DNA of 32,272 bases from Rhodospirillaceae bacterium. GTDB taxonomy: Bacteria; Pseudomonadota; Alphaproteobacteria; Rhodospirillales; Rhodospirillaceae. Positions within the stretch are counted from its first letter, which is position 1, and the number at the start of each line of letters is the position of its first letter. A model generated the notes under the pieces. It ran no database searches. It had not been told where the DNA came from and was given only the letters and a program-made list of their open reading frames with translations. The stretch covers positions 1-32,272 of the forward strand of contig JADZAK010000069.1 of NCBI GenBank assembly GCA_020852595.1, in the 5' to 3' direction. Positions 7,758 through 15,140 of this stretch are shown here, in pieces. Both the position numbers and the translations under genes were made by a program.

Positions 7758-8597
7758 TTAGGGCCACTTTGCCGTGGGCGGCATGCTCATGAGGTAGGCG
7801 TCGGGGTTGGCGTCGGTGGCGAAGCCGAATTTAGTGCCGCGGTCGTAGACCAGGTTGAATTCGACGTAGCGGCCGCGTTTGACGAGCTGCTTTTCCTTGT
7901 CGGCGTCGGTGAAGGCCGTGTCTTTGCGGCGGGCGACGATCTTTGGAATAACATCGAGGAACGCCTCGCCGACGTCCCGTTGGAAAGCGAAATCCTTGCG
8001 GATGTCGCCGCTGTTGAGATCGTCGAAGAAGATGCCGCCCACGCCGCGCGGCTCCTTCCGGTGCGGCAGATAGAAGTACTTGTCGCACCAGGCCTTGTAT
8101 TCGTCATAAGCGCCGGGGCGGTAACGGTCACAGGCGTCCTTCATCGCCGCGTGAAAATCCTTGGTATCTTCGTCGAAGGGGATCGTCGGCGTGAGGTCGG
8201 CGCCGCCGCCCAGCCAAATTCTGCTGGTATGCATGAAACGCAAATTCATATGCACGGTCGGCACGAAGGGATTGAGCATATGGGTGACGAGCGAAATCCC
8301 GCTGGCCGTGAACTGGCCACCGGACTCCTTGGCGCCCGGCAACTGAGTCATGCCCTGGTCGGACAGCTGGCCCCAGACGTGGCTGACGTTGACCCCGGCT
8401 TTCTCGAACACCTGGCCGCGAAGAACGCGCATGCGCCCGCCGCCCTTGAGGCGGTGATCGGGGCCGCGTTCCCACTCCGTCTGCTCGAATTTCACGCCGT
8501 CTTCGAAGCTTTCGAAGGACGCACAGATGCGGTCCTGCAAATTCTTGTAGAACGCGACGGCGTCCGCGATGAATTCGTCCGAGACTTGAGAGCTCAT
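7758..8597 (-). CDS. hemF: Oxygen-dependent coproporphyrinogen III oxidase HemF
   Basis: Decarboxylates two propionates of coproporphyrinogen III to give protoporphyrinogen IX, using O2. The 279-residue product has the family blocks HMNLRFMH (116-123), WLGGGADLTP (128-137) and the GRYVEFNLVYDRGTKFG segment near the C terminus. The start ATG at 8597 overlaps the hemE stop as ATGA, so translation is probably coupled; the longer open frame upstream runs into hemE. Use of HemF rather than HemN implies the route needs oxygen, which suits an aerobe. Cytoplasmic, probably acting between HemE and the membrane enzyme HemJ encoded next. Confidence 0.96.
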   Translation of the reverse strand: MSSQVSDEFIADAVAFYKNLQDRICASFESFEDGVKFEQTEWERGPDHRLKGGGRMRVLRGQVFEKAGVNVSHVWGQLSDQGMTQLPGAKESGGQFTASGISLVTHMLNPFVPTVHMNLRFMHTSRIWLGGGADLTPTIPFDEDTKDFHAAMKDACDRYRPGAYDEYKAWCDKYFYLPHRKEPRGVGGIFFDDLNSGDIRKDFAFQRDVGEAFLDVIPKIVARRKDTAFTDADKEKQLVKRGRYVEFNLVYDRGTKFGFATDANPDAYLMSMPPTAKWP

Positions 8598-9628
8598 TTT
8601 GAGGTCCGTTCGTGTACATAGTCGACGAGGCGCTTCACGGCATCGGGGTCGACTTCCGGCCAAATACCATGGCCGAGATTGAAGATGTGGCCCGGCGCAG
8701 GGCCGGCGTCGGCGAGGATCTCGTCGATGCGCTTTTCGAGCGCCGCCTTGGGCGCGAACAGCACGGCGGGATCGAGGTTGCCCTGGATCGCCTTGCCCGG
8801 CAGGAGCTTGCGGGCGCCGCTCAGGGGCACGCGCCAATCGAGACCGACCACATGCACCGGCAGTTCGGAGATAATATCCAGCATAGTTCCGCAATTGTTG
8901 GCGAAGTAGATGAGCGGCACATCGAGGTCTTTCAGGCCTTCGAAAATGCGCTTCACCGGCGGCAGCGCGACATTGCGGAAATCGTGGGGACCGAGCAGAC
9001 CACCCCAGGATTCGAACAGCATCAGCGCCTGGGCGCCGGCGGCGGCCTGGGCGCGCAGGTAGACGATCATCGCGTCGGCGAGACGTTCCAGAAGCCGCGC
9101 GGTCACTTCGGGCTGCGCATGCACGAAGGAGCGCGGCACGGAGAATTCTTTCGAGGGCTTGCCGGCGACGAGATAGGCGAACAGCGTGAAAGGCGAGCCG
9201 GCGAAGCCGATGAGCGGCACATGGGCGGGAAGACCCGCGCGGGTGAGCTTGATGGCTTCCATCACGAAAGGCACGTCGCGCTCCGGCACGAGCGGGCGGA
9301 TCGCTTCGACCTGCTTCAAGGTGCGGATCGGTTCGGCGATCACCGGGCCCGGCGCGTAGTCGAGATCGATGCCCATGCCTTCGAGCGGCACCATGATGTC
9401 GGAGAAGATGATGGAGGCGTCGAAGGCAAACCGGCGGATCGGCTGCAGCGTGACTTCGGCGGCGAGCTCCGGGGTGCGGGTGAGTTCGGCGAAACCCACC
9501 TTCGAACGCACGTCACGGTATTCCGGCAGGTAACGGCCGGCCTGGCGCATAACCCAGATCGGCATGTGCGGCGTCGGCTGGCGGCGGCAGGCGGCGAGGA
9601 ACGGAGGCAGGGCGGTTTTGTCTGTCAC
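8594..9628 (-). CDS. hemE: Uroporphyrinogen decarboxylase HemE
   Basis: Removes the four acetate carboxyls of uroporphyrinogen III to form coproporphyrinogen III. The 344-residue length is standard. The N-terminal signature IWVMRQAGRYLPEYR contains Arg28 and Arg32, and FSDI contains Asp77, equivalent to the substrate-binding residues Arg37, Arg41 and Asp86 of the human enzyme. The start is a GTG at 9628 with AGGA about 10 bases upstream. It follows hemC by 12 bases and overlaps hemF by 4. No hemD lies between hemC and hemE, though uroporphyrinogen III synthase is needed between these steps and must be encoded elsewhere. Confidence 0.96.
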   Translation of the reverse strand: MTDKTALPPFLAACRRQPTPHMPIWVMRQAGRYLPEYRDVRSKVGFAELTRTPELAAEVTLQPIRRFAFDASIIFSDIMVPLEGMGIDLDYAPGPVIAEPIRTLKQVEAIRPLVPERDVPFVMEAIKLTRAGLPAHVPLIGFAGSPFTLFAYLVAGKPSKEFSVPRSFVHAQPEVTARLLERLADAMIVYLRAQAAAGAQALMLFESWGGLLGPHDFRNVALPPVKRIFEGLKDLDVPLIYFANNCGTMLDIISELPVHVVGLDWRVPLSGARKLLPGKAIQGNLDPAVLFAPKAALEKRIDEILADAGPAPGHIFNLGHGIWPEVDPDAVKRLVDYVHERTSK

Positions 9629-9640
9629 GGGATGACTTTC

Positions 9641-10585
9641 CTAGGAGCCTGAAATAGCGGCGTGGCGGCGGGCGTTCGCCTGGGCCAGCACGGCGTCGCC
9701 GCCTTTGGAGATGAAGGCGGAGGCCGCGGCGAGGCCCAGATCCACAGCCTTGGAAACAGGACCGCTTTGCGTGACGGAGACGAAATCGCGTCCATCGAGA
9801 TTGCAGGCGGCCGCATAGAGTGAAAGTTCGGCGCCGTTCACGGTGGCGAGCGCGCCGAGCGGGACCTGGCACCCGCCTTCAAGGCGGCCCAGCATGGCGC
9901 GTTCGGCGTCGACCGCGACGCGGGTCGGCATGTGATCGAGCGGACGCAGCCAGCGCAGAGTCTCCGGGTCGTCGGGGCGGGCGCAAATCGCGATGGCGCC
10001 CTGCGCGGCGGCGTTGGGAAAGATATCGGTCGGCAGGATCTGCGTGATCCGTTCGCCGAGACCAAGGCGCTTCAGGCCGGCGGCCGCGAGAATGATCGCG
10101 TCGTATTCACCGTCGTCGAGTTTGCGCAGGCGGGTCGGCACATTGCCGCGCAGCTCCACCTGCTTCAGATCGGGACGCGCCTTGGCGAGGAAGGCCTTGC
10201 GGCGCAGGCTGGACGTGCCGATGCGCGCGCCGGGCGGAAGGCTTTTGAAGTCGAGGCCGTCGCGCGAGACCAAGGCGTCGTGCGGGTCCTCGCGCTCAAG
10301 CACCGCGGCCAGGGTCGTGCCGGCGGTCATGGCGGTCGCGAGATCCTTCAGGCTGTGAACGAGAAGATCGACTTCGTTGTCCAGCAGCGCGCGGTCGAGT
10401 TCAGCGGTGAAGAAGCCCTTGCCCTCGGTCGACCAAAGCGGGATGTCGGTCTGCAGGTCGCCGCGTGTCTTGATGACGACAAGATCGACCGTGGGCGCGC
10501 CGGGGATCAAACCGATAAGGCGTTTGACCTCTTCCGACTGCCAGAGGGCCAGGGCCGAACCGCGGGTGCCAATTCGCAAACTCAA
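9641..10585 (-). CDS. hemC: Porphobilinogen deaminase (hydroxymethylbilane synthase) HemC
   Basis: Polymerises four porphobilinogen units into hydroxymethylbilane. The 314-residue product starts with RIGTRGSALALWQ, has HSLKDL with Asp81 in place of the E. coli catalytic aspartate, GTSSLRRK, and GRLEGGCQVPLGA with Cys239, which carries the dipyrromethane cofactor. The only start that fits the family N terminus is a TTG at 10585, overlapping the stop of the response regulator gene as TTGA; a good Shine-Dalgarno (GGAAGGAG) lies 7 bases upstream inside that gene. The weak start codon and overlap suggest HemC synthesis is tied to translation of the regulator. Not fused to a HemD domain. Confidence 0.95.
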   Translation of the reverse strand: MSLRIGTRGSALALWQSEEVKRLIGLIPGAPTVDLVVIKTRGDLQTDIPLWSTEGKGFFTAELDRALLDNEVDLLVHSLKDLATAMTAGTTLAAVLEREDPHDALVSRDGLDFKSLPPGARIGTSSLRRKAFLAKARPDLKQVELRGNVPTRLRKLDDGEYDAIILAAAGLKRLGLGERITQILPTDIFPNAAAQGAIAICARPDDPETLRWLRPLDHMPTRVAVDAERAMLGRLEGGCQVPLGALATVNGAELSLYAAACNLDGRDFVSVTQSGPVSKAVDLGLAAASAFISKGGDAVLAQANARRHAAISGS

Positions 10586-11310
10586 GGAACTTCTCCTTCC
10601 GGAAGGAAACGGTAGCCGACGCCGCGCACCGTCACGAAATGGCGTGGCTCGTGCGGCGCGCGCTCGAAAATCTTGCGCAGGCGCAGAATGAAATTATCGA
10701 CGGTGCGCGTGGAGGGGAAAACTTCGTAACCCCAAACCTTCTCCAGGAGATCGTCGCGCGTGACGACTTCATCGGGCTGCTCGGACAGGACCTTCATGAT
10801 CATCGCTTCCTTCTCGGTCAAGTCATGGAACGAACCGTCCCAGGACTTGGCGCGGAAGGTGCGGAAGTTCACTTCATTGCCGGCGAAGCGCAGCACGCCG
10901 CCGGAGGCGGGCTTGGCCATGGACTGTTTGTACCAGTCCCAGCGGCGCAGGATGGCTTTCACGCGCAGGAGGAACTCGTCGAGATGGAAGGGCTTGGTGA
11001 GATAGTCGTCACCGCCCGCTTCGAGGCCGCGCACGCGGTCCTGCGGGTCGCCGCGCGCGGTGAGGAACAGGACCGGCGTGTTCTTTCCCTTCTGGCGCAA
11101 CTCGCGGCACAGCGCGAAGCCGTCCATCTTGGGCATCATGACATCGAGGATCAGAAGGTCGTAATCGGACGCGAGCGCCTGCGAGAGGCCGGCGGCGCCG
11201 TCGTGGGCGGTGTCGGCCGCATAGCCTTCGGCGCGCATGTTCTCGGCCATGCCTTCCGCGAGATGCAGGTCGTCCTCGACGACGAGGATACGGTGCATGG
11301 ATTCGGTCAT
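10582..11310 (-). CDS. OmpR-family response regulator embedded in the heme operon (HemR-like)
   Basis: A 242-residue two-domain regulator. The receiver (about 6-120) has the acidic pair Glu12/Asp13, phospho-acceptor Asp56 (LILDVMMP), Thr84 and Lys106 (DYLTKPF). The C-terminal winged helix (about 140-238) carries LTEKEAMIMKVL, VWGYEVFPSTRTVDNFILRLRK in part, and VRGVGYRF, typical of OmpR/PhoB DNA-binding domains. It overlaps the upstream kinase gene as ATGA and the downstream hemC as TTGA. Position and family parallel HemR, the heme regulator encoded in the Leptospira heme locus, and a TGACA-N6-TGACA repeat lies upstream of hemA. Orthology to HemR is inferred, not shown. ATG 11298 is an alternative start. 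Confidence 0.92.
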   Translation of the reverse strand: MTESMHRILVVEDDLHLAEGMAENMRAEGYAADTAHDGAAGLSQALASDYDLLILDVMMPKMDGFALCRELRQKGKNTPVLFLTARGDPQDRVRGLEAGGDDYLTKPFHLDEFLLRVKAILRRWDWYKQSMAKPASGGVLRFAGNEVNFRTFRAKSWDGSFHDLTEKEAMIMKVLSEQPDEVVTRDDLLEKVWGYEVFPSTRTVDNFILRLRKIFERAPHEPRHFVTVRGVGYRFLPEGEVP

Positions 11311-12410
11311 GAGTTGTCCTGGGTCACGGCGGCGGGCCAGGTGACGGTGAAGGTCGCGCCCTTGCCGGGGCCGCCGCTATGGGCGCGCACTTCGCCGTTC
11401 TCGAAATGCATGAACCGCCGCACGATATAAAGTCCAAGACCGGTCCCGGCGGCATCGCGGCCGCCGCTGGTATCCAGCCGCACGAATTTCGCGAAAAGAC
11501 GGTCCGCGTCGGCGGGTTCAAAGCCGATGCCGCTATCCTTCACGGCGATCTCGACGGCGCCGCCGAGGCGCCGGCCGGTCACGGTAATCGATCCGCCCTT
11601 CATGGGGCCGAGCGCGGCGATGGCGTTGTCGATAAGGTTGCGCACGACACCGTCGGTTGCGACAGGATCGGCGTAGAGGTCGAGATCGGGGGGAATATCG
11701 ACGCTGAAGGTGACGTTCTCACGCTTGGCGATATCCTCGACATTCGCGAGCACATGGCGCACCGCTTCAGCCACGCCGATGCGTTCCCGATTGAGTTGGA
11801 CGCGTCCCCGGTCCAGGCGTGCGCTATCGAGAATCTTCGCGACCATGTTCTCCATGCGCCGCAAGTCGTCGAGCATGCGGTGTGACAGCTGCTGGAAGCG
11901 CTCCGGCGACAGCTGGCGGCGCAACATGGTCTCGAGAGAGAGCTGGAGGCTGGCCAGCGGCGTCTTGAACTGATGGGAAACCATGGCGAGGAAATTGTCC
12001 TGCTTGCGGCGCACCTCCGCCTCGCCGGACAGACCGCGCCACAACACGGCGATGCCGGCCGCGAGCACGAGGAGGAAGAAGCCGCTTTCCCAGGTGTATT
12101 GGTTCGCGCGGCTGCGCCGGGCTTCATCGAGGGCGGCAACGGACTCCGCTTTCACACTGACGGCATCGCCGGAAACCTGCAGGTGCGGGAAGATCGCCGT
12201 GATCTCGGACGCATCGACACCGGCGGCCTCCAGGCGCTGACCGGCGGCCACGTCATAGGTATATAGCGCGCGGACCTGGTGCATATGACCTTGGGCGACC
12301 ATGCGCTGGTCGATCAGCCACCACAGCACCTGCGCCACCGCGAACACCTGCAGCCCGATCATGACGATGTGCAGGAAGCGGATGGGGTCGGAGCGGAGTA
12401 TGGTGGCCAT
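11307..12410 (-). CDS. Membrane sensor histidine kinase embedded in the heme operon (HemK-like)
   Basis: A 367-residue kinase with two transmembrane segments (about 12-33 and 109-126) around a 75-residue periplasmic loop, no HAMP domain, then a HisKA dimerisation helix with His146 (VSHQFKTPL) and a HATPase domain: N box NLIDNAIAAL (258-267), G1 DSGIGF (292-297), G2 GTGLGL (322-327). The periplasmic loop has no cysteine but several histidines (42, 45, 76). It overlaps the response regulator gene by 4 bases, so the two are a cognate pair. Its place between hemL and hemC suggests it senses heme, a precursor or a related redox or iron signal; the ligand is not visible. The start ATG 12410 has only a weak ribosome site. 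Confidence 0.92.
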   Translation of the reverse strand: MATILRSDPIRFLHIVMIGLQVFAVAQVLWWLIDQRMVAQGHMHQVRALYTYDVAAGQRLEAAGVDASEITAIFPHLQVSGDAVSVKAESVAALDEARRSRANQYTWESGFFLLVLAAGIAVLWRGLSGEAEVRRKQDNFLAMVSHQFKTPLASLQLSLETMLRRQLSPERFQQLSHRMLDDLRRMENMVAKILDSARLDRGRVQLNRERIGVAEAVRHVLANVEDIAKRENVTFSVDIPPDLDLYADPVATDGVVRNLIDNAIAALGPMKGGSITVTGRRLGGAVEIAVKDSGIGFEPADADRLFAKFVRLDTSGGRDAAGTGLGLYIVRRFMHFENGEVRAHSGGPGKGATFTVTWPAAVTQDNS

Positions 12411-12432
12411 GGCGGATGGTCCGTTGTTGCTT

Positions 12433-12448
12433 GCCGCGGCAGCGCGGC
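12433..12448 (-). other. Short hairpin in the hemL-kinase spacer
   Basis: GCCGCG (12433-12438) and CGCGGC (12443-12448) are complementary around a 4-base loop, in the 44-base gap that is the only sizeable spacer in the upstream half of the heme operon. No U-tract follows on the minus strand, so it is not a classical terminator. It could modulate expression of the kinase relative to hemL; function not shown. Confidence 0.35.
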
Positions 12449-12454
12449 TTTTCG

Positions 12455-13744
12455 TTAGCGCGGCAGCGCCGCGACTGTCTCGGCAAGGCCCGCGACGAGG
12501 GTATCGATATCCGCTTCCGTATGGGCGGCGGACAGGAACCCGACCTCGTAGGCCGACGGCGCAATGTAGATACCCCTGTCGAGAAGCGCTTGAAAGAGCG
12601 GTGCAAAGCGGGCGCCGGCGCCCCCGTCAATGGCCTCGGCCGAGCGCGGCGGCTCGCCGGGCTGGAAGGACAGCCAGAAGATCGAGCCGAGGCGCGCGAA
12701 ACCGACCTCGCGGCCGGTCGCCTTCAGGGCCTGGGTGGCCTTGGCTTCGAGAATCGCGCCCATGTCGTCCAGCTTGGCGATGACGTTGTCGCGCTCGAGG
12801 ATGCGCAAGGTGGCCAGACCCGCCGCCATGGCGACCGGATTTCCGGAGAGCGTGCCCGCCTGGTAGACCGGACCTTCCGGGGCGATGTTGGACATGAGCT
12901 GGCGCGAACCGCCGTAAGCGCCGACCGGCAAACCGCCGCCGATGACCTTGCCGAAGGTGACGAGGTCCGGGGTAATGCCGTAATGGGCCGCGGCGCTGCC
13001 CTTGGGCACGCGGAAACCGGAAATCACTTCGTCGAAAATCAAAAGCGCGCCGTGTTCCTTGGTGAGCGCGCGCAGCTTCTGGAGGAAGGCCGGGCGCTGC
13101 AGGAGGAGGCCGTTGTTGGCCGGCACCGGCTCGACGATGACGGCGGCGATCTTCTTGCCTTCGGCGGCGAACAGCGCGTCGAGCCTGGCGTCGTCGTCGA
13201 GCGGCACTACGCGCGTGAGCGCGGCGAAATCTTTCGGCACGCCCGCGGACGACGGTTGACCGGCGGTGACGAGCCCCGAGCCGGCGGCGACAAGCAGATG
13301 ATCGGCATGGCCGTGGTAGCAGCCCGAGAACTTCACCACGAGATCGCGGCCCGTCGCGCCGCGCGCGAGACGGATCGCGCTCATGGTCGCTTCGGTGCCG
13401 GAGGAGACGAAGCGCACCTGCTCGAGACCGGGATAAGCGGCGACGACTTTCTCGGCGAGATCGACTTCCCCGCGGCAGGGCGCGCCGTAAGTGGTGCCGA
13501 GCGACGCGGCCTTCTGAACGGCGCTCACGACTTCCTGCGGCGCATGACCGAGGATGAGCGGGCCCCAAGAGCCGACGAAGTCGAGGTAGCGCTTGCCTTC
13601 CTCGTCGGTGACGTAAGCGCCTTCGGCCTTGGCGATAAAGCGCGGCGTGCCGCCGACGGACTTGAACGCGCGGACCGGAGAGTTCACCCCGCCCGGGATG
13701 AAACGGCGGGCGCGTTCGTAGAGGGCGGCATTGCTATCGGTCAC
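12455..13744 (-). CDS. hemL: Glutamate-1-semialdehyde 2,1-aminomutase HemL
   Basis: A pyridoxal-phosphate enzyme that converts glutamate 1-semialdehyde to 5-aminolevulinate, the second step of the C5 pathway. The 429-residue protein aligns by eye with class III aminotransferases: FIPGGVNSPVRAF, VSSGTEATM (113-121), GCYHGHAD (141-148), FDEVISGFR (237-245) and VTFGKVIGGGLPVGAYGG with the PLP lysine at 266. The ATG at 13744 overlaps the hemA stop as ATGA. Presence of both HemA and HemL shows the C5 route, which is the minority route in alphaproteobacteria. Confidence 0.97.
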   Translation of the reverse strand: MTDSNAALYERARRFIPGGVNSPVRAFKSVGGTPRFIAKAEGAYVTDEEGKRYLDFVGSWGPLILGHAPQEVVSAVQKAASLGTTYGAPCRGEVDLAEKVVAAYPGLEQVRFVSSGTEATMSAIRLARGATGRDLVVKFSGCYHGHADHLLVAAGSGLVTAGQPSSAGVPKDFAALTRVVPLDDDARLDALFAAEGKKIAAVIVEPVPANNGLLLQRPAFLQKLRALTKEHGALLIFDEVISGFRVPKGSAAAHYGITPDLVTFGKVIGGGLPVGAYGGSRQLMSNIAPEGPVYQAGTLSGNPVAMAAGLATLRILERDNVIAKLDDMGAILEAKATQALKATGREVGFARLGSIFWLSFQPGEPPRSAEAIDGGAGARFAPLFQALLDRGIYIAPSAYEVGFLSAAHTEADIDTLVAGLAETVAALPR

Positions 13745-15033
13745 TGACTCTTCTCCTTATTGAGCGGGTGGCGCGCGGTTTCGCCGTGGAGGGCGTCCTG
13801 CACGCCGCGCAAGTAAGCCTGCACGGCGGCGGGACCCGATTCGGTGGCGAGCGCGCGCAAACCCTTGAGCGGCGCATGCGCGAGACGGCGCGCGAAACCT
13901 TCGGCCCACTGTTTGAGGCCTTCTTCGGTGGTTTGCGACTTGGGCAGGCGGCGCAGGCTTTCAACGGCCGCGCGCTGATACTGCATGGTGAGATCTTGAA
14001 TAAGCGACGAGGCTTCGCGGATCGCGTATTCGCCGCGCAGGCGCTCAAGGTGCTCATCGATGACGATACGGGCGGAGGCGAGTTCGCGCAGACGTTCCGT
14101 GCGGCCCAAGGCGGCATCGGCGATCACGGCATCCATGCCGAGGCGCGTGAGACCGTTCATGAGGCCGGCGGCGGGATCCACGTTCGGCGGCACGCCGAGA
14201 TCGACAATGAGCGTGCCGCGCGCGGGCGCGGCGGCGGCGATCCGCGCGGCGACCGCGAGATCGATCAGCGGCTCGGCGCCGCCGACCGCGGTGACGATGA
14301 CGTCGATGGGACCCGGATTGGCGAGAAACTGATCGAGCGGACAGGCCTCGCCGTTCAATTCCGTCGCGAGTTCCTCGGCCGTCTCATACGTGCGGTTGAC
14401 GACGGTAATGGGCAAACCTCGCGCGGCGAGCGCGCGTCCGGCGTGACGTGTCATGGGCGAAATGCCGAGCAGGGCGACGCGCCCGCGCGCGCCGTCGACA
14501 TGGGCGAGCGCGCGTTTCACCGCGTAGTCGGCCAGGGATTCCACATTCGCGGCGCCCGCGATTTCCTTGTGCACATCCTGGGCCGCGCGCAGGGCTTCGG
14601 CGAAGAGATAATCGAGTTGCGGGCCGCAGGTGCCGGCCGCCTTGGCCGCGCTCCAGGCCTGGCGTACCTGGTTGTAAATTTCGCGTTCGCCCGCCTTGGC
14701 GGAATCCAGACCCGAGGCCACGAGGAAGAGGTGCTCGGCTGCGCCTTCGCCCACCCAGGCCCGGAATACGTGGCGAACGTCATCGCCCGCGAGCACGTCG
14801 GAGAATACATCGCCGAGGGCGTCGCGGCAGTCCTGCGCCGTCAGGGATTCATCCCCGGCGACGATGAATTCGATGCGGTTGCAGGTGCCGATATACGCGA
14901 GTTCGGGCACGCCGAGACGGGCCGCAAGGACGCGCAGGCGATCCTCGATCTCCGTCTTCGGCCAGGCGAGCCGTCCGATCCGGTCGACCCCGGCCGATTT
15001 ATAGGAAGCGCCGATAAGCGCGAACTGGTCCAT
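13741..15033 (-). CDS. hemA: Glutamyl-tRNA reductase HemA (C5 pathway)
   Basis: Reduces glutamyl-tRNA(Glu) to glutamate 1-semialdehyde with NADPH, the first committed step of the C5 route; not to be confused with ALA synthase, also called HemA in alphaproteobacteria. With the start at ATG 15033 it has 430 residues. The catalytic Cys51 sits in YIGTCNRIEF, and HLFLVASGLDS matches the conserved catalytic-domain block. Two normally well-kept segments diverge: GLDSAKAGEREIYNQVR in place of the usual GEPQI-type motif, and LLGISPMTRHAGRAL where a GAGEM-type NADPH loop is usual. A GTG at 15060 in frame is possible, but the family N terminus fits MDQFALIGASYKSAG. First gene of the operon. Confidence 0.93.
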   Translation of the reverse strand: MDQFALIGASYKSAGVDRIGRLAWPKTEIEDRLRVLAARLGVPELAYIGTCNRIEFIVAGDESLTAQDCRDALGDVFSDVLAGDDVRHVFRAWVGEGAAEHLFLVASGLDSAKAGEREIYNQVRQAWSAAKAAGTCGPQLDYLFAEALRAAQDVHKEIAGAANVESLADYAVKRALAHVDGARGRVALLGISPMTRHAGRALAARGLPITVVNRTYETAEELATELNGEACPLDQFLANPGPIDVIVTAVGGAEPLIDLAVAARIAAAAPARGTLIVDLGVPPNVDPAAGLMNGLTRLGMDAVIADAALGRTERLRELASARIVIDEHLERLRGEYAIREASSLIQDLTMQYQRAAVESLRRLPKSQTTEEGLKQWAEGFARRLAHAPLKGLRALATESGPAAVQAYLRGVQDALHGETARHPLNKEKSQ

Positions 15034-15066
15034 GCGCGGGGAAATAGCATGGCTCGGCACGGCTTA

Positions 15067-15082
15067 TGTCACGGTTCTGTCA
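15067..15082 (-). promoter_or_regulatory. Hem-box-like direct repeat upstream of hemA
   Basis: Read on the minus strand, the sequence is TGACA-GAACCG-TGACA: two identical pentamers with 11-base periodicity, 34 bases before the hemA ATG. OmpR-family regulators typically bind such tandem half-sites. From memory, TGACA-N6-TGACA is the hem-box bound by HemR of Leptospira. Since the operon encodes an OmpR-type regulator, autoregulation through this site is the simplest reading; binding itself is inference. Confidence 0.75.
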
Positions 15083-15090
15083 TTGGGGCC

Positions 15091-15123
15091 TAATTGATTG
15101 ATATAGCGTATTTATTTAATTTT
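15091..15123 (-). promoter_or_regulatory. AT-rich segment, probable heme operon promoter region
   Basis: A 33-base stretch that is far richer in A and T than its surroundings lies just upstream of the hem-box and 58 bases or more from hemA. On the minus strand it contains GCTATATC, a fair -10 candidate, but no good TTGACA-like -35 at the right distance. If the start site follows this -10, the hem-box would lie close to or just downstream of it, a position that suits repression; if the box overlaps the -35 it would suit activation. Confidence 0.4.
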
Positions 15124-15140
15124 CCCCGACGGGCGCCGGC

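Noticed and set aside
7741..7760. Plus-strand stem plus T-run as a terminator
   Set aside because: The stem is part of the long inverted repeat and no plus-strand gene precedes it that would need a terminator, as hemJ lies between it and the hydroxylase on the other strand.
12416..15093. Two long plus-strand open frames (12416-13747 and 13768-15093)
   Set aside because: They are antisense to hemL and hemA, which match their families throughout; the composition is that of shadow frames.
15088..15105. FNR-like half-site TTGAT upstream of hemA
   Set aside because: TTGAT occurs but the second half ATCAA at N4 spacing is absent, so there is no support for an FNR/FixK site.
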